From Paramecium pentaurelia (Eukaryota > Ciliophora > Oligohymenophorea > Peniculida > Parameciidae), in contig CAJJDO010000111.1 in assembly GCA_905183005.1 (NCBI GenBank), positions 66,942 through 130,941 of the forward strand: DNA of 64,000 nucleotides. Direction: 5' to 3'. The notes beneath the pieces were generated by a model, which saw nothing but the letters and a program-made list of their open reading frames with translations, was not told the DNA's origin and did no database searches. Of the stretch, positions 34,761 through 46,859 are shown piece after piece (positions within the stretch are counted from its first letter, which is position 1; every line of letters begins with the position of its first letter). A program made the translations under genes and the position numbers.

Positions 34761-36532
34761 ATGGACAACACTCTTCAAAAATTCATCAGATAAACTCAAA
34801 AATATATTGATGCATATCAAAATTGTCAATTTGATTAATATTCCTTTAACTACACTAGAGATCTCCTGGGTGAGGGATCTTTCGGTAGGTTTAAATTCCT
34901 AAGACCATTAGTGTTTATCGTGGAACCCAAGGAAATTGCTATGCGGCCATCAAGATCCTCAATCTTAAACACTACGATAATCCAACCTATAGAAGAGCAT
35001 TAAAACTTGAAATTATTCTCATGATGGAACTCAAAAGTCCCAATGTAGTTAGGATCTTAGATGTAAAAACTTAACGCAAATCATAGGCATTATGTGATTA
35101 AAATGACAATGAACTCTTTTTGATTATTGAATATTGTGAAGGTGGAGATCTACGTCGTCTATTATCTCATTAACCAAACTAAAGACTTCAAGAGTCTGCT
35201 GCTGTTGCTATCATCTCCTAAACTATTTAAGGATTAACAGAATTATTACATAAAAATTACATGCATCGTGATATTAAAGTATTATTTCCATATAAAATCA
35301 GCCTGATAACATTCTTCTTAAGTAAAATACCTATAAAGTTGCCGATTTTGGTCTAGCTGCCAAAATTCCTCCTAAATAGGTTTTAAGATGTATTACATTC
35401 TATTATGTATACTTTAGCCCAGGTTGGAACTCCATTGTATATGTCACCATAAGTTTTAGAATGTAAAGAATATACAAATAAATGTGATATTTGGTCTTTA
35501 GGATTAGTCTTATATGAACTCCTTTTTGGTAGAACTCCTTGGTTATGTAGAAGTTTTGACACTTATTTAATTGAAATTAAAACTAAACCTTTATAATTCC
35601 CTTATGAGATTTAGATTTCACCTCAGGTCAAAGATTTCATTAAGAAATGTTTAAGAATTGAGGAATGCCATCGTATGAGTTGGCCAGAATTATTAAAACA
35701 TCCTATGTTATAACTTTAAGGGAGATTAAAAAGATAAGCTACTTAGGAAAGATTAAATTTTACAGTTTTAGAAAGAGAATACTTATATAATATTTAATTA
35801 GTATGCTCTGAACTTAATTTTTAAGCAAAAGATTTAATGAAATAATGTGGGAAGACTCATATAAATTAGGATGAATTTTAGAATATGTTGCGTAAGATTA
35901 TGAATGAAGAAAATGAAGAAGTTGGTAGGAAGTTATTTGAGAAATTTGATTATTCTAAGGATGGATTGATAAGTGCTTAAGAATTTGAATATTTATTTAG
36001 TGAATATGATTTTTCACCTTTAAAGTCTATAGCCGTTTAAATCACATATGAATTATAGGCCATTATTAAATTATATAAAATACCATTGAAATAACTATTT
36101 TAACAATTAGATTAAGATAAAAATGGGTATCTTGATGAAAAAGAGTTTGAATTCCTTATTAAAAAGATTGCTCCAAAATTATCTTAAGATAATATTTTAG
36201 AAATATTCAAAAATTATGATTAAGATAATGATGGTAAAATTAGTCTAAAAGAGTTATAATTTGTACTTTAGAGTAAGAATTATCAAAAATTAAAAATAAT
36301 TTTGAATAGAATTCGTGAAACTCTGATTAGAAAATCAGTATCTGTAAGTACATTATTTACATAAGTGGACAAGGAAAAGAAGGGATACATTAATTTCAAG
36401 GATTTTGAGTATTTACTAAGTAAATTAGATAAATTGAGTAAATGTGATGTTTGGGATCTCTTTAATTTATTTGATGAAGATGGAAATGGAAAGATATCTT
36501 TAGATGAATTTAAGACATTGTTAAATTTATGA
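34761..36532 (+). CDS. Ca2+-regulated Ser/Thr kinase with C-terminal EF-hands (CDPK-like)
   Basis: The 565-aa protein has introns 34889-34911, 35279-35301 and 35390-35417. Kinase domain: GEGSFGSVYRG (restored by intron 1), YAAIKIL, LFLIIEYCEGGDLRRLL, MHRDIKPDNILL (restored by intron 2), VADFGLAA, and PLYMSPQVL in place of the usual APE. C-terminal to it are at least four good EF-hand loops (D-Y-S-K-D-G.., D-Q-D-K-N-G.., D-Q-D-N-D-G.., D-E-D-G-N-G..) and a fifth degenerate one (D-K-E-K-K-G..). The order kinase then EF-hands is that of CDPKs, though the kinase resembles the NEK/ULK-like ciliate group and there are five loops rather than four. Ca2+ activation is inferred. Confidence 0.9.
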
Positions 36533-36634
36533 TTAAGAGTAATGATTTTATTTTTATATATGTAATTGAAAATAAAAATTTTGATTAAAAAGAATAATTT
36601 TTATGAACTACACTAAATCTAACTAATTTAATTA

Positions 36635-38172
36635 ATGAAATACTACTATGCTTTTATCATAATTTTAGTTTTTGTTTATTTGAAAAGGGAAGATTTACAA
36701 AAGCTTTCATAAATAGAGCAAATAGATGATGCAGTAGAAAAGAACAAACAATTGGCAGAGTTTATTAATGGTAGATAGATCCATGATTTATTTCTCTTCC
36801 ATGCAGTCAAAATGATTGATACAAATCTTAAATCATCTTATAAAAAATTGGAAGAAACAGTGTCATCACTTTAAAATTTATTAGCTTTACTTTATAATAG
36901 GATAACAATAGAATCTAGAATTTAAATGAAAATTATTCCATCTCAAATAAACTTTGCCAATTATTTTGGTGGTGCCACCATACTTACAAAAAGCAAATAA
37001 TTAATTGGAGTAGATAATATTTTAATGGATAATCAAGAAACGTACATTGTTCTAATTTGAATTTAGTTATATGATAACAGAGTGTAATTAAGAAAATTTG
37101 TTCTTTATAATTTGCTTAAAAGAAGAGATCTAATTAGAATCTATATACTTTATTAATAAAGAATTTTATTCATCAACAATAAAGAATTTCAAAGTATAAT
37201 ATTAAAATAACTATTTCTTTTGAGGTTTTTGGAAGTGTTGTATATCCAACTGAATCTTGGGATATATTATAATCATTTGAATCAGAGGATATAAATGAAT
37301 GGTAACACTTTGAATTTAAATCACATTTTCTTAGATATTTGAAAATTGAAATCATTGATTTTCATTAAGCAGAATATCATTGTACTTTGACTTAAATAAG
37401 GTATTTAGATTATAAATGTTTTAGAGTTTTTGGATAAACAGTTATTGGAGATTTAATATAATCTCATAAAAGATATAAATTAAAATTACCTAAAATTGAA
37501 CCAATAACAGAATAAATTAAATAACCAAAAAGATTGAAAATACCATGTAATGAAATAATCTCTAATTATACAAATTCTAATAATTCTACATGCAATTATT
37601 TCGATTATATATTTGATATGCAATAGTCTAAAATTGATGAAATAAAGAGTCAAAATCAATATTTAGATGTGATTCCTTTTGAATTTAATTAATCCTTATT
37701 TAAAGTTACAGCATAAAATATAGTTATACTCTCTCATAATCTTCAATTATTGAAAGAATAATTATAATAAATACGTAAGAATAAATTGAAGGAAATGGAA
37801 AATTAAAAATAAAATGATAACATATAATAGTAATTATTATTCGAACTTTCATAATAACAAAATATAAATATTAATTTAGAGAAATAAATATAGTAATTGA
37901 ATTTTTTCACTAATGTTTATGCAATATGCATTATAATTCTATTTATTTGGTTGTGTTGGATTATTATAAACAAGTATTAATACACAAGAAATAATAGAGA
38001 TCAATAAATTGTCATATAAAATTAGAAAGATTTCTAAGATATTATTGCTTTGACACCAATTCTAGTGAATGGATATTAAAATAATAATGATGAGAAATGT
38101 CACTATATAATAAAGAGCTAAAGCAATAATAATAATCATAAAAATAAAAAAAAGAGCAATTTTGTTAATTGA
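36635..38172 (+). CDS. SUN-domain protein, mid-SUN (SUCO/Slp1-like) layout
   Basis: The 485-aa protein has introns 37042-37066, 37194-37224 and 37401-37424. It begins with a signal or anchor helix (MKYYYAFIIILVFVYLKR), then a SUN domain at about residues 90-260: NYFGGATILTKSKQLIG, FFIICLKEEI, FKVFGSVVYPTESWDIL, WQHFELKSHFLRYLKIEI and TQIRVFGQT, all restored by splicing. A coiled coil (about 330-400) and one membrane helix (VYAICIIILFIWLCWIII) follow, then a cytosolic tail. The central SUN domain with a C-terminal membrane helix is the ER/nuclear-envelope mid-SUN class rather than the classical C-terminal SUN. It probably lies in the ER lumen. Confidence 0.85.
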
Positions 38173-38225
38173 TTTATATTTTTACTATTTTATTTAAAGA
38201 ATTAATTTAATTCATAAAATAATTA

Positions 38226-39264
38226 ATGTTCCCTAGTAAATTGTATGATTTACAATTAACTCCTTCTTTGAATAAATTTAATTCTGATTTTTAAAGTGCT
38301 AGAATGATAGAATAATTCAAATAACTATTAATTGAAGATGATAAGGAAATACTCACATCAGCTTTGGTATAATACTTAAATCAAAAAGTTAGGATCTAAT
38401 GAAAGCTATTTCATATTCACTATATGGTACATGGTTTTATTGGAAAGTTTTGACTGATATTTGTAAAGGTGATGATCTCAACATTATAAGTTAATAATTG
38501 GAGAGAAAAATCATTATTTATGATATTTGTGAAATTGAAGATTTGAAATGTTAAGTGATTAATTATGGATATAAGAAACCTATATATTTGGCTCGCTATT
38601 TAAATTATTTTTATGTTGTAGGCAAAAAGGGTACATCTGAAAAGCATAAACTTATTAAAGATATTTTAATGGATGTTATCAATGAAATAATAGGATTACC
38701 TATCAGAAGACATAAAAGATCATATTCAGATGCTTTTAAGTACCTATCTGATTAAAAGGATAATCGTACAAATAAATTAAATATTAAAAATGTTCCTTTA
38801 TCTCCCTCTAATATATCTCGTACAAGTTTATAAATGTAATTGTTGGATGAAGTAAATCAAGAGAGTGATCTTTTACTTAAGGAATGTAATTCTTTAATTA
38901 ACTCTCCAAGTCCATAGAATGATCTATTATAATCACTCAATTTAAATTTACAAGAAGGTACAAATATATTGTCTAATGTAAATATATTAAAAAATATGTA
39001 TAGATAAGATATTTTGGAACATTAAAGTTTTATGATGAAGCAAGATCTTATGGTTTCATAGTTATGGACATGGATGGAAGTGATTTATTTGTTCATTGTG
39101 ATGATCTAACTAAAGCAGGGATGAATAAAGATTTTTTAAGAACAGCTAAACATGGTAATATAATTAGATTTTCATTTCTTATTCTTGAATACTTTGGAAA
39201 GTACAATAAAAGTAGAAAAGCAGTAGACTTATAATTTATTCAAGGATAACAATATTTCATATGA
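38226..39264 (+). CDS. Protein with C-terminal cold-shock-like RNA-binding domain
   Basis: The 328-aa protein has introns 38367-38392 and 38978-39003. The last about 80 residues read RYFGTLKFYDEARSYGFIVM, GSDLFVHCDDL and NIIRFSF, a cold-shock-type beta barrel with RNP1-like (YGFI) and RNP2-like (LFVH) motifs. The N-terminal about 230 residues include ALYGTWFYWKV-like helical and basic segments (RRHKRSYSDAF) and a Ser/Asn-rich linker. Similar ciliate proteins pair an N-terminal conserved region with a CSD. RNA binding is inferred. The second intron restores the CSD frame. Confidence 0.8.
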
Positions 39265-39734
39265 TATTTATATCTATATTTTACTAATATAAGTTAAATA
39301 TAAATATATTTATTCAAAACTTCTTAATTTCTGAGTTTCCCTCAATTTTTTACACTACTATCAAATTATAAACTCAATTATGGATATTTATTAATGATCC
39401 AATTATTAATAGTTGATTTTTCAATATTCTTACATCAATTTTTTATTTTATTAATCCAAATAAATTTAAATCCCATATGATTTTTTGGTTATTGATTTGA
39501 ATACTATTGAATTATCAAATGCATAAGCAATTCTTTAATAATAAAAAGAGTTTTTAAGCAAGGGCTATGTAAAAAGAGCCAAGTTTTTATAATAATTATT
39601 TAGTAATATATAAAAACTATAATATTGGATGAATTTATTAGTTTTTAATTTTATTAAAATGTAATTATATTATTTATAATAATGAAAATATTTACTTGTT
39701 ATACATTCTGTAAATTCAGATTAATTATCAGTTA
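39265..39734. other. Spacer between convergent genes
   Basis: AT-rich; short plus- and minus-strand open frames exist but none is supported. Confidence 0.4.
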
Positions 39735-41304
39735 TCATTCAATTATCAATCCCTATTCTGATTCAATTATTAATTTTATGGTATTTTCATCTAATTATTC
39801 CCATTTTTGATCCTCTTTGTTTATTATTTTATTTATCTTTAAATTCAATACAATTTCTTTGTTCTATAAAAAAAATTAATAATAATATTACTTCATTCAT
39901 ATGATTTATCAAAAATATAAAATTTCCTCTTTTAATTTGTAACACAGAATTCACTTCATTGATTTAAACAAATTCATCATTTAACCATCCATATAGTTAT
40001 TCAAATTATACAAATTTATCATCTGCAATTTCTTATATCAATCCCTACATTTAATTCAATTCTTACTGAACCAATAACAAGTGCATTTAAGATTTAAGCT
40101 TAAGTATACATTCCATTATTTTCAAATAAAGTCTTAGGTTAATATTATTTATGTTATAATTTAGAAAGTCTAAAATCAAAACCTAAACCTCCCTCTTTAA
40201 TTGTTCTACAAAGAACTGGATAATCCAAATTTTAGATTATACTTATACCATTTGGCAATAAATCATGAATGAGATCATTTGCTAACATCAAGTACACTGC
40301 TGCATCAATATCATCTTATATTTCAATATTATTAAATTTAAATCCATCTATTTAATATTCTGTTATCCAAAAGGATATATTTGATAATAATAATCTCAAA
40401 ACTTCCCATTTTCCATAATCCAATTATTCTATTCCTTCTTTCAAGTATTAAAATTAAGTTCCATCCCAATTATTTAAGTATTTCAATATTTATTCATGAT
40501 CAATCTCCATTATAACAGAAAAACCGTTTTAATGAAGTACATCTATGTTTCTTTTTAAGTCATCTGGAGTTATTTAATTTACATCAACTTGCATTAATAA
40601 TTATTAAGTAATCATAATTGTATTGTATCCATTCACTCCTTACAACTCTGTTATCTTTTACTTAATCACCTTTAATCCTTTGCTTTACTACTTTTGTTGC
40701 AATTGTTATTATTGAAATTCGTACTTATTGTCTGGATTCCAAAATATTGCTTATTCTCCTTTCTTTACACTACTCCATACTGAAGCTCTTTCGAATTAGT
40801 TACAGTATGTAATAAGAGGACTTCCATGTTAAATTTAATGATTATCATCATCATCTTTTGGTATAAATACTTCCCAATTTCCACCATTATCAGTAGTGCA
40901 ACCATATTCATTTAATTTTAATTCTTTTGCATTTGGTGCCCATTCTCTATATGTTATTCCTGTATCAGATACAATAAATCCATATTTTTAATACCTAAAT
41001 TAACATATTATATTACCCTTTAGCAAACTCCTTAATTGATGATTCCACTTTTATTATTTACTCTAAAACTTAAAAAAACTTCTCATTTCTATTTTGAATC
41101 ACTTCTTTTAATTCTGGCTCTTCTATTACTGTTTATAATTGATCCACATTCTTCTCATACTTTTACATGAATTCTTCATTCTCAAAAACTGATTGCTATT
41201 ATTAATTATAACATCTATACTTAATAAAAAAGAGAATTCTTCTTAGATAATTTTCTATTTGGAACCTTTCTAGATAGAGCAGTACCTTAATCAATATAAT
41301 TCAT
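39735..41304 (-). CDS. Glycogen-branching-enzyme homologue, predicted catalytically dead
   Basis: The 490-aa protein has introns 41196-41220, 40995-41016, 40045-40066 and 39864-39891. It aligns with 1,4-alpha-glucan branching enzyme (GBE1, about 700 aa): TYREWAPNAKELKLNEYG, NWEVFIP, HGSPLI, GKWEVLRLLLSNISFW, YQIDGFKF, DIDAAVYLMLANDLIH, LCRTIKEGGLGFDFRL and a C-terminal WLNDEFVQ..NSVLQIKRGNFIF strand. The GH13 catalytic residues are lost. Where GBE has DGFRFDG the sequence is DGFKFNN (nucleophile Asp to Asn, Arg to Lys), and where GBE has IAED it is IIQN (acid Glu to Gln). The middle of the barrel is shortened. Likely a pseudoenzyme or a glucan-binding/regulatory protein; cytosolic. Confidence 0.85.
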
Positions 41305-41504
41305 ATTTATATATTATTATTATATATATATAATATGTTATATATTTTAATTTTGAACTATCCAATTATTACAGTAAGACTCATTCATTCATAAACAATA
41401 AATTATTTTAGATTAAATAAAAAATCTTCTTTAAAATGAAGGAAAAAATATAAATTATATATTAAGATATTTAAATCAAAAGTAATAATACAAAAATTTG
41501 TAAA

Positions 41505-41870
41505 TCATTCAATTTTTTCTGTATTCATTTTGGTTCTATGAGATATGTATTATTTATAAATTCGACTTCTAATGAATGAAGGCTTTTTAAAAGCATTGTC
41601 TTTTTTAGGTTAATTATATAGATTGAAATTCTTGTGTAAATTTTATTGAGTAAAATCATTAATCTTCAAAGGATGATCAACTTTATAAATTTTTCTTTCT
41701 ATATCCTTATTGATCATTATAGGATAATCTTATAAAATAATGTCTTAAAGTTCTTACTCTTGTTCAATATTAGGAGATTCATAACACTATAGGGGAATGA
41801 CTTCTGAAATTCCATATAATGAGTCTTTGAGATCTTCTTCTTCATTTGAGTAATGATAGTTGTTTATCAT
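41505..41870 (-). CDS. Small hypothetical protein
   Basis: An intronless 121-aa frame from the ATG complementary to 41868-41870. Acidic N-terminus (NEEEDLKDSLYG), basic C-terminus (KKPSFIRSRIYKQ), no Cys clusters, no membrane helix, no known domain. The clean length and the balanced composition suggest a real gene; function unknown. Confidence 0.55.
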
Positions 41871-42199
41871 ATTATTGTTGTGATGAAATTTTTTTTTCTA
41901 CATCACTAATAAATAATTGATCAAATAATTAATTATATTCACAATCTTTTCCACACTCTCTCAATCAAATCATGTTGAGGAGAAAGGCTACAATTAAACA
42001 CTTTTAGATACTTATAATTAATTTTGTAATTGATAATAATTTTGTAGATAAAATTGTCTTTTATTTCTTAATTGAATAAAGTTTTTTATTTTCTTGAATT
42101 CTATCTGATATTAAAAGTTTATCAGAACTAATTTACTAATAATATCACACTGATATTCATTATAATGTTCGTTTCAATTAAATTTTCAATTCCACATAC

Positions 42200-43100
42200 A
42201 CCTGACTAATACTTAATAGAACCAAAGTAAATACATCTACTTTATATATAAATTAAACAAAAAGTCATTTGAATTATCCTCCTTTGAATCATTAGAAGCA
42301 AAAGGAACTTTAGAAAGTTGAAGGGATGTATTAAATAATAAATTTTCTTTGAATCCTAGGAAAAGTAAAATTTTAAAAGGGGAGATCCATTAAGATGGTA
42401 AGAAAAGTGTTTTTACTATTGATAGTATAGAAATAAGCTTTTAAACTAATGTTTTCTTAAAGATTTTTATATTTAAGTTAATTTTAAAGTTTCTATAATC
42501 TTATGTAATTTATATTAAACCACACTTGAGTATAGAAACTTTCTTTTTCTTCAAAATAAACCTCTTAAATGAATAAAGTTTACTTCATTTTAGCTTATTC
42601 AATCAATTATTCTTGTTCATAAAGGGATTCATCAAAATTCATGATAATAATTACTCTTGCAATTCTTCTTTTGATTAATGATTCGAAGATAATCATCTAT
42701 ATATATAGCTATAAATCAAGTGTACTACATTCTCTTTCAAATTTAAGGATTGTTCAAGATAATCAAATTGATTATAGGAATTATACAGTTCCTTTATTTG
42801 ATCAGTTATATAAGATATTCTATTGAGTTATGATAAATCTTAGGAGACAGAGCAAAAGATAATATTGTTTATAGTATCTGATAAGTTATAACTTAAAAAA
42901 AAAATTCAAAAGAAAACAAACAGGATCAATTATCTCAAAAATATCTATCTGTAGTATTTAATTAGTTTATGAAAAATAATATAAAAATTCAAAAATAGTT
43001 TATTAAGAGATCTCTATATTGGTTTTATAACTTTTCTGTTGATATCTTAATTATCAAGCTATTATTAATGTATTGCATACCATATATTAGAGGATTATTT
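42200..43100 (+). other. Coding-like region without a resolvable gene model
   Basis: Several overlapping plus-strand open frames show protein-like composition, e.g. SFELSSFESLEAKGTLES near 42270, a hydrophobic MIIITLAILLLIND at 42641 followed by SSVLHSLSNLRIVQDNQID, and QETEQKIILFIVSDKLQLKK near 42850. They lie in different frames and no set of 20-31-nt introns joins them convincingly. The region could be a multi-exon membrane-protein gene, or a remnant. Confidence 0.3.
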
Positions 43101-43171
43101 TATTTTTTTAGAATTATCAAATTTTTTTTAATATCTTAAATAATTACAAATCTAATGATTTTTAAAACTAA

Positions 43172-44176
43172 ATGGTTAAACTAAAGAGAATATCTGAATC
43201 TATACTTACAGAATTAGTAAAATAAGTTAATTATTATTTGATTAATAAATTTATGGTTTATAAAATTAGAAATAAATCATTCTTTTGGACAAGAGCAGGA
43301 TGGAAGAATAATTGGCATCCTAAAAATTTCAATGCTCCTCGACCTTCCAGCTCAGAATTTACAATTGGTATTAGATGTAGATATGATCATAACTCATTTT
43401 TAAGAGGTTTTTTTATTTTATCTATATAAATAGCATATCACTCATATAGAAAGATCTCAAGACATTGCAAACAATATTTTTTTGGAAATAGAGAATTAGA
43501 AGAATTATTTCAAATGGGTTTGAGAACTTTTTTTATTGTTCCACATATAGCTGAATGTCAAGTCACATAGATTAAACATGGTGGTGAAAGAAGAATGGTT
43601 GATTAAATAGATAGAGACTTTGAATTAGTATCTTATAATTCACACCCTTATTAATTGTTCACTTACTCTGTATGGAATCAATATTTAGCAAATTAATAAG
43701 AAGCTTATGAATAAAGAAAGAATGGAGGTAAAGCTATTGAAGATTAAGTGATTGATCACATTAGGTAAAGATATATAATTATAGAGAATAGTGAATTAGT
43801 GAAGGATGAGAAGAGTAAATTGGGTCCTGGAAAATAATTAAGTATAGAGAGAACAGCTGAAATAGTGATGAATGTGATGAGATAATTAAGGGCTGCATAA
43901 CAAAGACCAAATTTGAATAATAGGTAAATAGTTGAATAAAAAATTATAGAAGAGCAGATGGAGAATTTGATGATTTCTTAGAATAAAGAAGACCCTTTAC
44001 AGCTCCTAATAATCAATCAGCAACTCATTGAATAGTAATAGTAATAGTAAAATCAATTAAAATTAAACATATCATTTATAAGATTATTAGATTAATCTTT
44101 GGCAATGTTACTTCTTAATCTTTTTCTACATTTTTTAATTGTTAAGGTTTATAATCTTCATCTGAATCATCATTGA
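43172..44176 (+). CDS. Conserved-looking hypothetical protein with poly-Gln tail region
   Basis: A single uninterrupted frame of 334 codons. The central about 200 residues look like a folded domain with many aromatic positions (FFWTRAGWKNNWHPKNFNAP, GNRELEELFQMGLRTFFIVP, AECQVTQIKHGGERRMVDQ). Then comes a Lys/Glu/Gln-rich helical part (ERTAEIVMNVMRQLRAAQQ), a QQQQQQ run near 44036 and a hydrophobic end. The last about 150 nt overlap a minus-strand gene, so the true stop may be reached earlier through an intron. No known family is recognised. Confidence 0.6.
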
Positions 44177-44679
44177 TGAAATTATTAATAATTTCATTTT
44201 AAGTTTTTTTAATAGTACTTGCATATTTCTTTTTTTTGTTTTGAACTTCATTCTGATTCAAATTATCATTATTATTTTCTTTATTCTATTCACTTTTTCT
44301 TTTATTATTATTCTTTAAATTAATTTTATTATTGAAAAGATAAAATAAACACAAGTTCTTCAAGATTTATAATTTTTTCTTGAAGTTCTTCAAATTAGTT
44401 TTTGAATGATTTTTTAATTATGTGATTTTTATTCAATTTCCTTTACAGTTTACTTAATAGTTAAAGTTTATTTTTAAACATTCCAAAATAAATCTTAGAT
44501 ATCAGAAGCTTAGCAATTAATCATCTAAATCTAAGTTTACAATTTAGTAATTTATTATGTTTTCTCTAGAAGATCCTTTTTCATTTGGATGATTTGTTAT
44601 TAAACTAAAATGATAACATAATTTTACAATCTGAAGAAAATTATAAGGCTTCTTAAAATTATTCTTTTAATTTCTGCAT
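44025..44679 (-). CDS. Coiled-coil, Asn/Lys-rich protein (model uncertain)
   Basis: From the ATG complementary to 44677-44679, after one 23-nt intron, a frame gives coiled coil (IIQMKKDLLEKTQQITKLQ, VQKQTLTIKQTVKEIEQK). The coding character then moves to another frame (EELQEKIINLEEL) and, nearer the 3' end, to an acidic Asn-rich stretch (NDDSDEDYKPQQLKNVEKD). The frame change in the middle was not resolved. The 3' end overlaps the plus-strand gene 43172-44176 tail to tail. No domain recognised. Confidence 0.4.
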
Positions 44680-44721
44680 TTGTATATAATTATATAATTA
44701 TATATATATTATTTTGGGCAT

Positions 44722-46650
44722 TCAATTTTATAATGCTTCTTATGCATAAAATTTAACATCTCTATCTGGATCTTCTACTAATTCATTAATTGCTCTATTA
44801 AATAATTAAATTATAATATACTATTTAATTTGATTCAAAGTTTATTAGTTATCAATTTTCTTTGACAAAGATTTAGCAACCCTAATGCTAACAAATCTAA
44901 TATTTGGAACAGGATCTTTTAAACACTTTTATACAATTGGCCATAATCTATCTTAAGCAACAGGGCCATCAACAGAAAAAGAAATTTATTAGATTGCATA
45001 AAGTGCATTGATTCTATATAATGATCCAACATCTTTGGATAATGTTTCAACACATTTGGATAAAAAGTTTCCTACAGCCCATTCTTATTTATAAGTAGCA
45101 ATCAAAGCAGGTAATTAACTTAATCCCATAGATCTAACTTCAGCTGCTCTATCTTTTAAAAACATTACAAAAACTGATTCCAATTACTTATTAAAAACAT
45201 CTGGATTTTTGACAGTCCTTAAAATAATAAATTATTGAAATTGTACAAAGCTAATTAAATAATAGTTTGCATAGTTTCTTTTCTTACTCTCCATTTAGGA
45301 TCATCCATAGATTTTTTGAGAAAAGGTACAAATTGATTTAAAGCTTCTGGACCAATAGCAGATGCAAATTGGCCTGCAGATTTTGCTGCATTTCTTCTTA
45401 CATCTTAATTGTCATCTGCCATTAAATCAATTAAATATTATTATAATTTGCTTTGACTATATTCTTTTGGTAAAAGTGTAGCAATTTAACCAATAACTTC
45501 ACATGCATTTTCTAAAATAAAAAATAATCAATACATTTAACTTAAGAAAAAGGATCTTTAGATAAGAGTTATAAAAGTGGAACAATTAAATTTAATTTTT
45601 CTGGTGAGACAAATTTAATAAATCTAGCTAAACTTTTAACTGCTATGACTCTAACATCACATTCTGTGTCTTTTAACAAATTAGAGAATATTTAAATAAG
45701 GGATGAATCAGCAATTTCTTTACCAACAGCCTCAGCTAACTAATTAAATATTATTAATTATTTTACATCTGCAAATATTTTAGATAATGCTAATCTTACT
45801 CTCCATGATTTATCTTCAGCTGATTATATAATAAGAGGTAATATATTTGTTTTATTCTCACCACTATTCAAAATTTTTGCTATATTCATTAAACTTTCCA
45901 TGCATAATAATCTAACTTAATCCTATTCATCTTGACATAGTTATTTTAAAACAGGTATCAAATCCTGAATTACATGGATCTTATCCATAAATTAAGCAAT
46001 TTCTCCAATTTTAGTAGCTACAGCTCTTCTTACCATAGGTGTTTCTTCACTACATAACTCAGTAAACTTTCTAATTAATATTTAAATTTGAATTACTGTC
46101 TAATTTTCTCTTTTTAATTGCCTGCTCTAGCATATAATGGACACATCAAACTGACTGCTGATACACGACAAGTAAAATTAGTATCATTTGATGCTAATCT
46201 AAGAATCTATAAAATTGTAAAAGAAATATTTACCATTGGTACTATAGTGTTAGCTATTTCATTGTCTGCTAAAAATCCACATACTATAGTAATGGATCTA
46301 ACAGCCTATTCTCTTACAACAGTTTCATCAAATCCTGCCAATTATTCAAGGAGTGGCAATAGACAAGATGATTAATTTGGGATAATTTAACTAATTATAA
46401 TCAAATATTAATTACGCAATATTTCCTAATTCTTCAGCTAATGCAAAAAGTACTTCATCATCTTCTTTTTTTAATAGACCTACTTTAATTAATTGCTATT
46501 ACTTTCAAAATATGGTATTAATTATGACTTTATTTTATCATTACCTAATAAAGTGGCAACAACTTTCACTCTATGCATAGCATTGACTTTTAAATAAACT
46601 TCTTCATTTTCCATGTCTTCTTTTAAGACCTCAAAAGGATTTTCGCTCAT
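44722..46650 (-). CDS. PPP2R1A: Protein phosphatase 2A scaffold (A/PR65) subunit
   Basis: The 591-aa protein (PR65 is 589 aa) has introns 46480-46502, 46391-46415, 46207-46233, 46071-46096, 45512-45534 and 45218-45246. It is made of HEAT repeats throughout, with the recurrent pattern ...D..VRR..A..(L)G..A, for example DNQDVRRNAAKSAGQFASAI, DPKWRVRKETMQTI, DKSWRVRLALSKIF and DTECDVRVIAVKSLARF, and ends DVKFYAQEALQN as PR65 does. The scaffold holds the PP2A catalytic and B subunits in cytosol and nucleus. The assembled length and the end match the family so well that the splice model is nearly certain. The 27-nt intron is a multiple of three without TGA. Confidence 0.95.
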
Positions 46651-46859
46651 AATTAAATAAGATTTATATATAACAAAGAAATTATTTCTAATAAAAAAGA
46701 AATTATTTCTAATTTATCAAAGAAAATTTATGAAATCAAATATATAAAAGTATAAAGATGTATTAAATTAATTTTAATATCTCTTTGAATATATTCATTT
46801 AAAAGGATATTCATAATTATTGACTTGACAAATATAGTAACAAAATAATAAATAAAATA

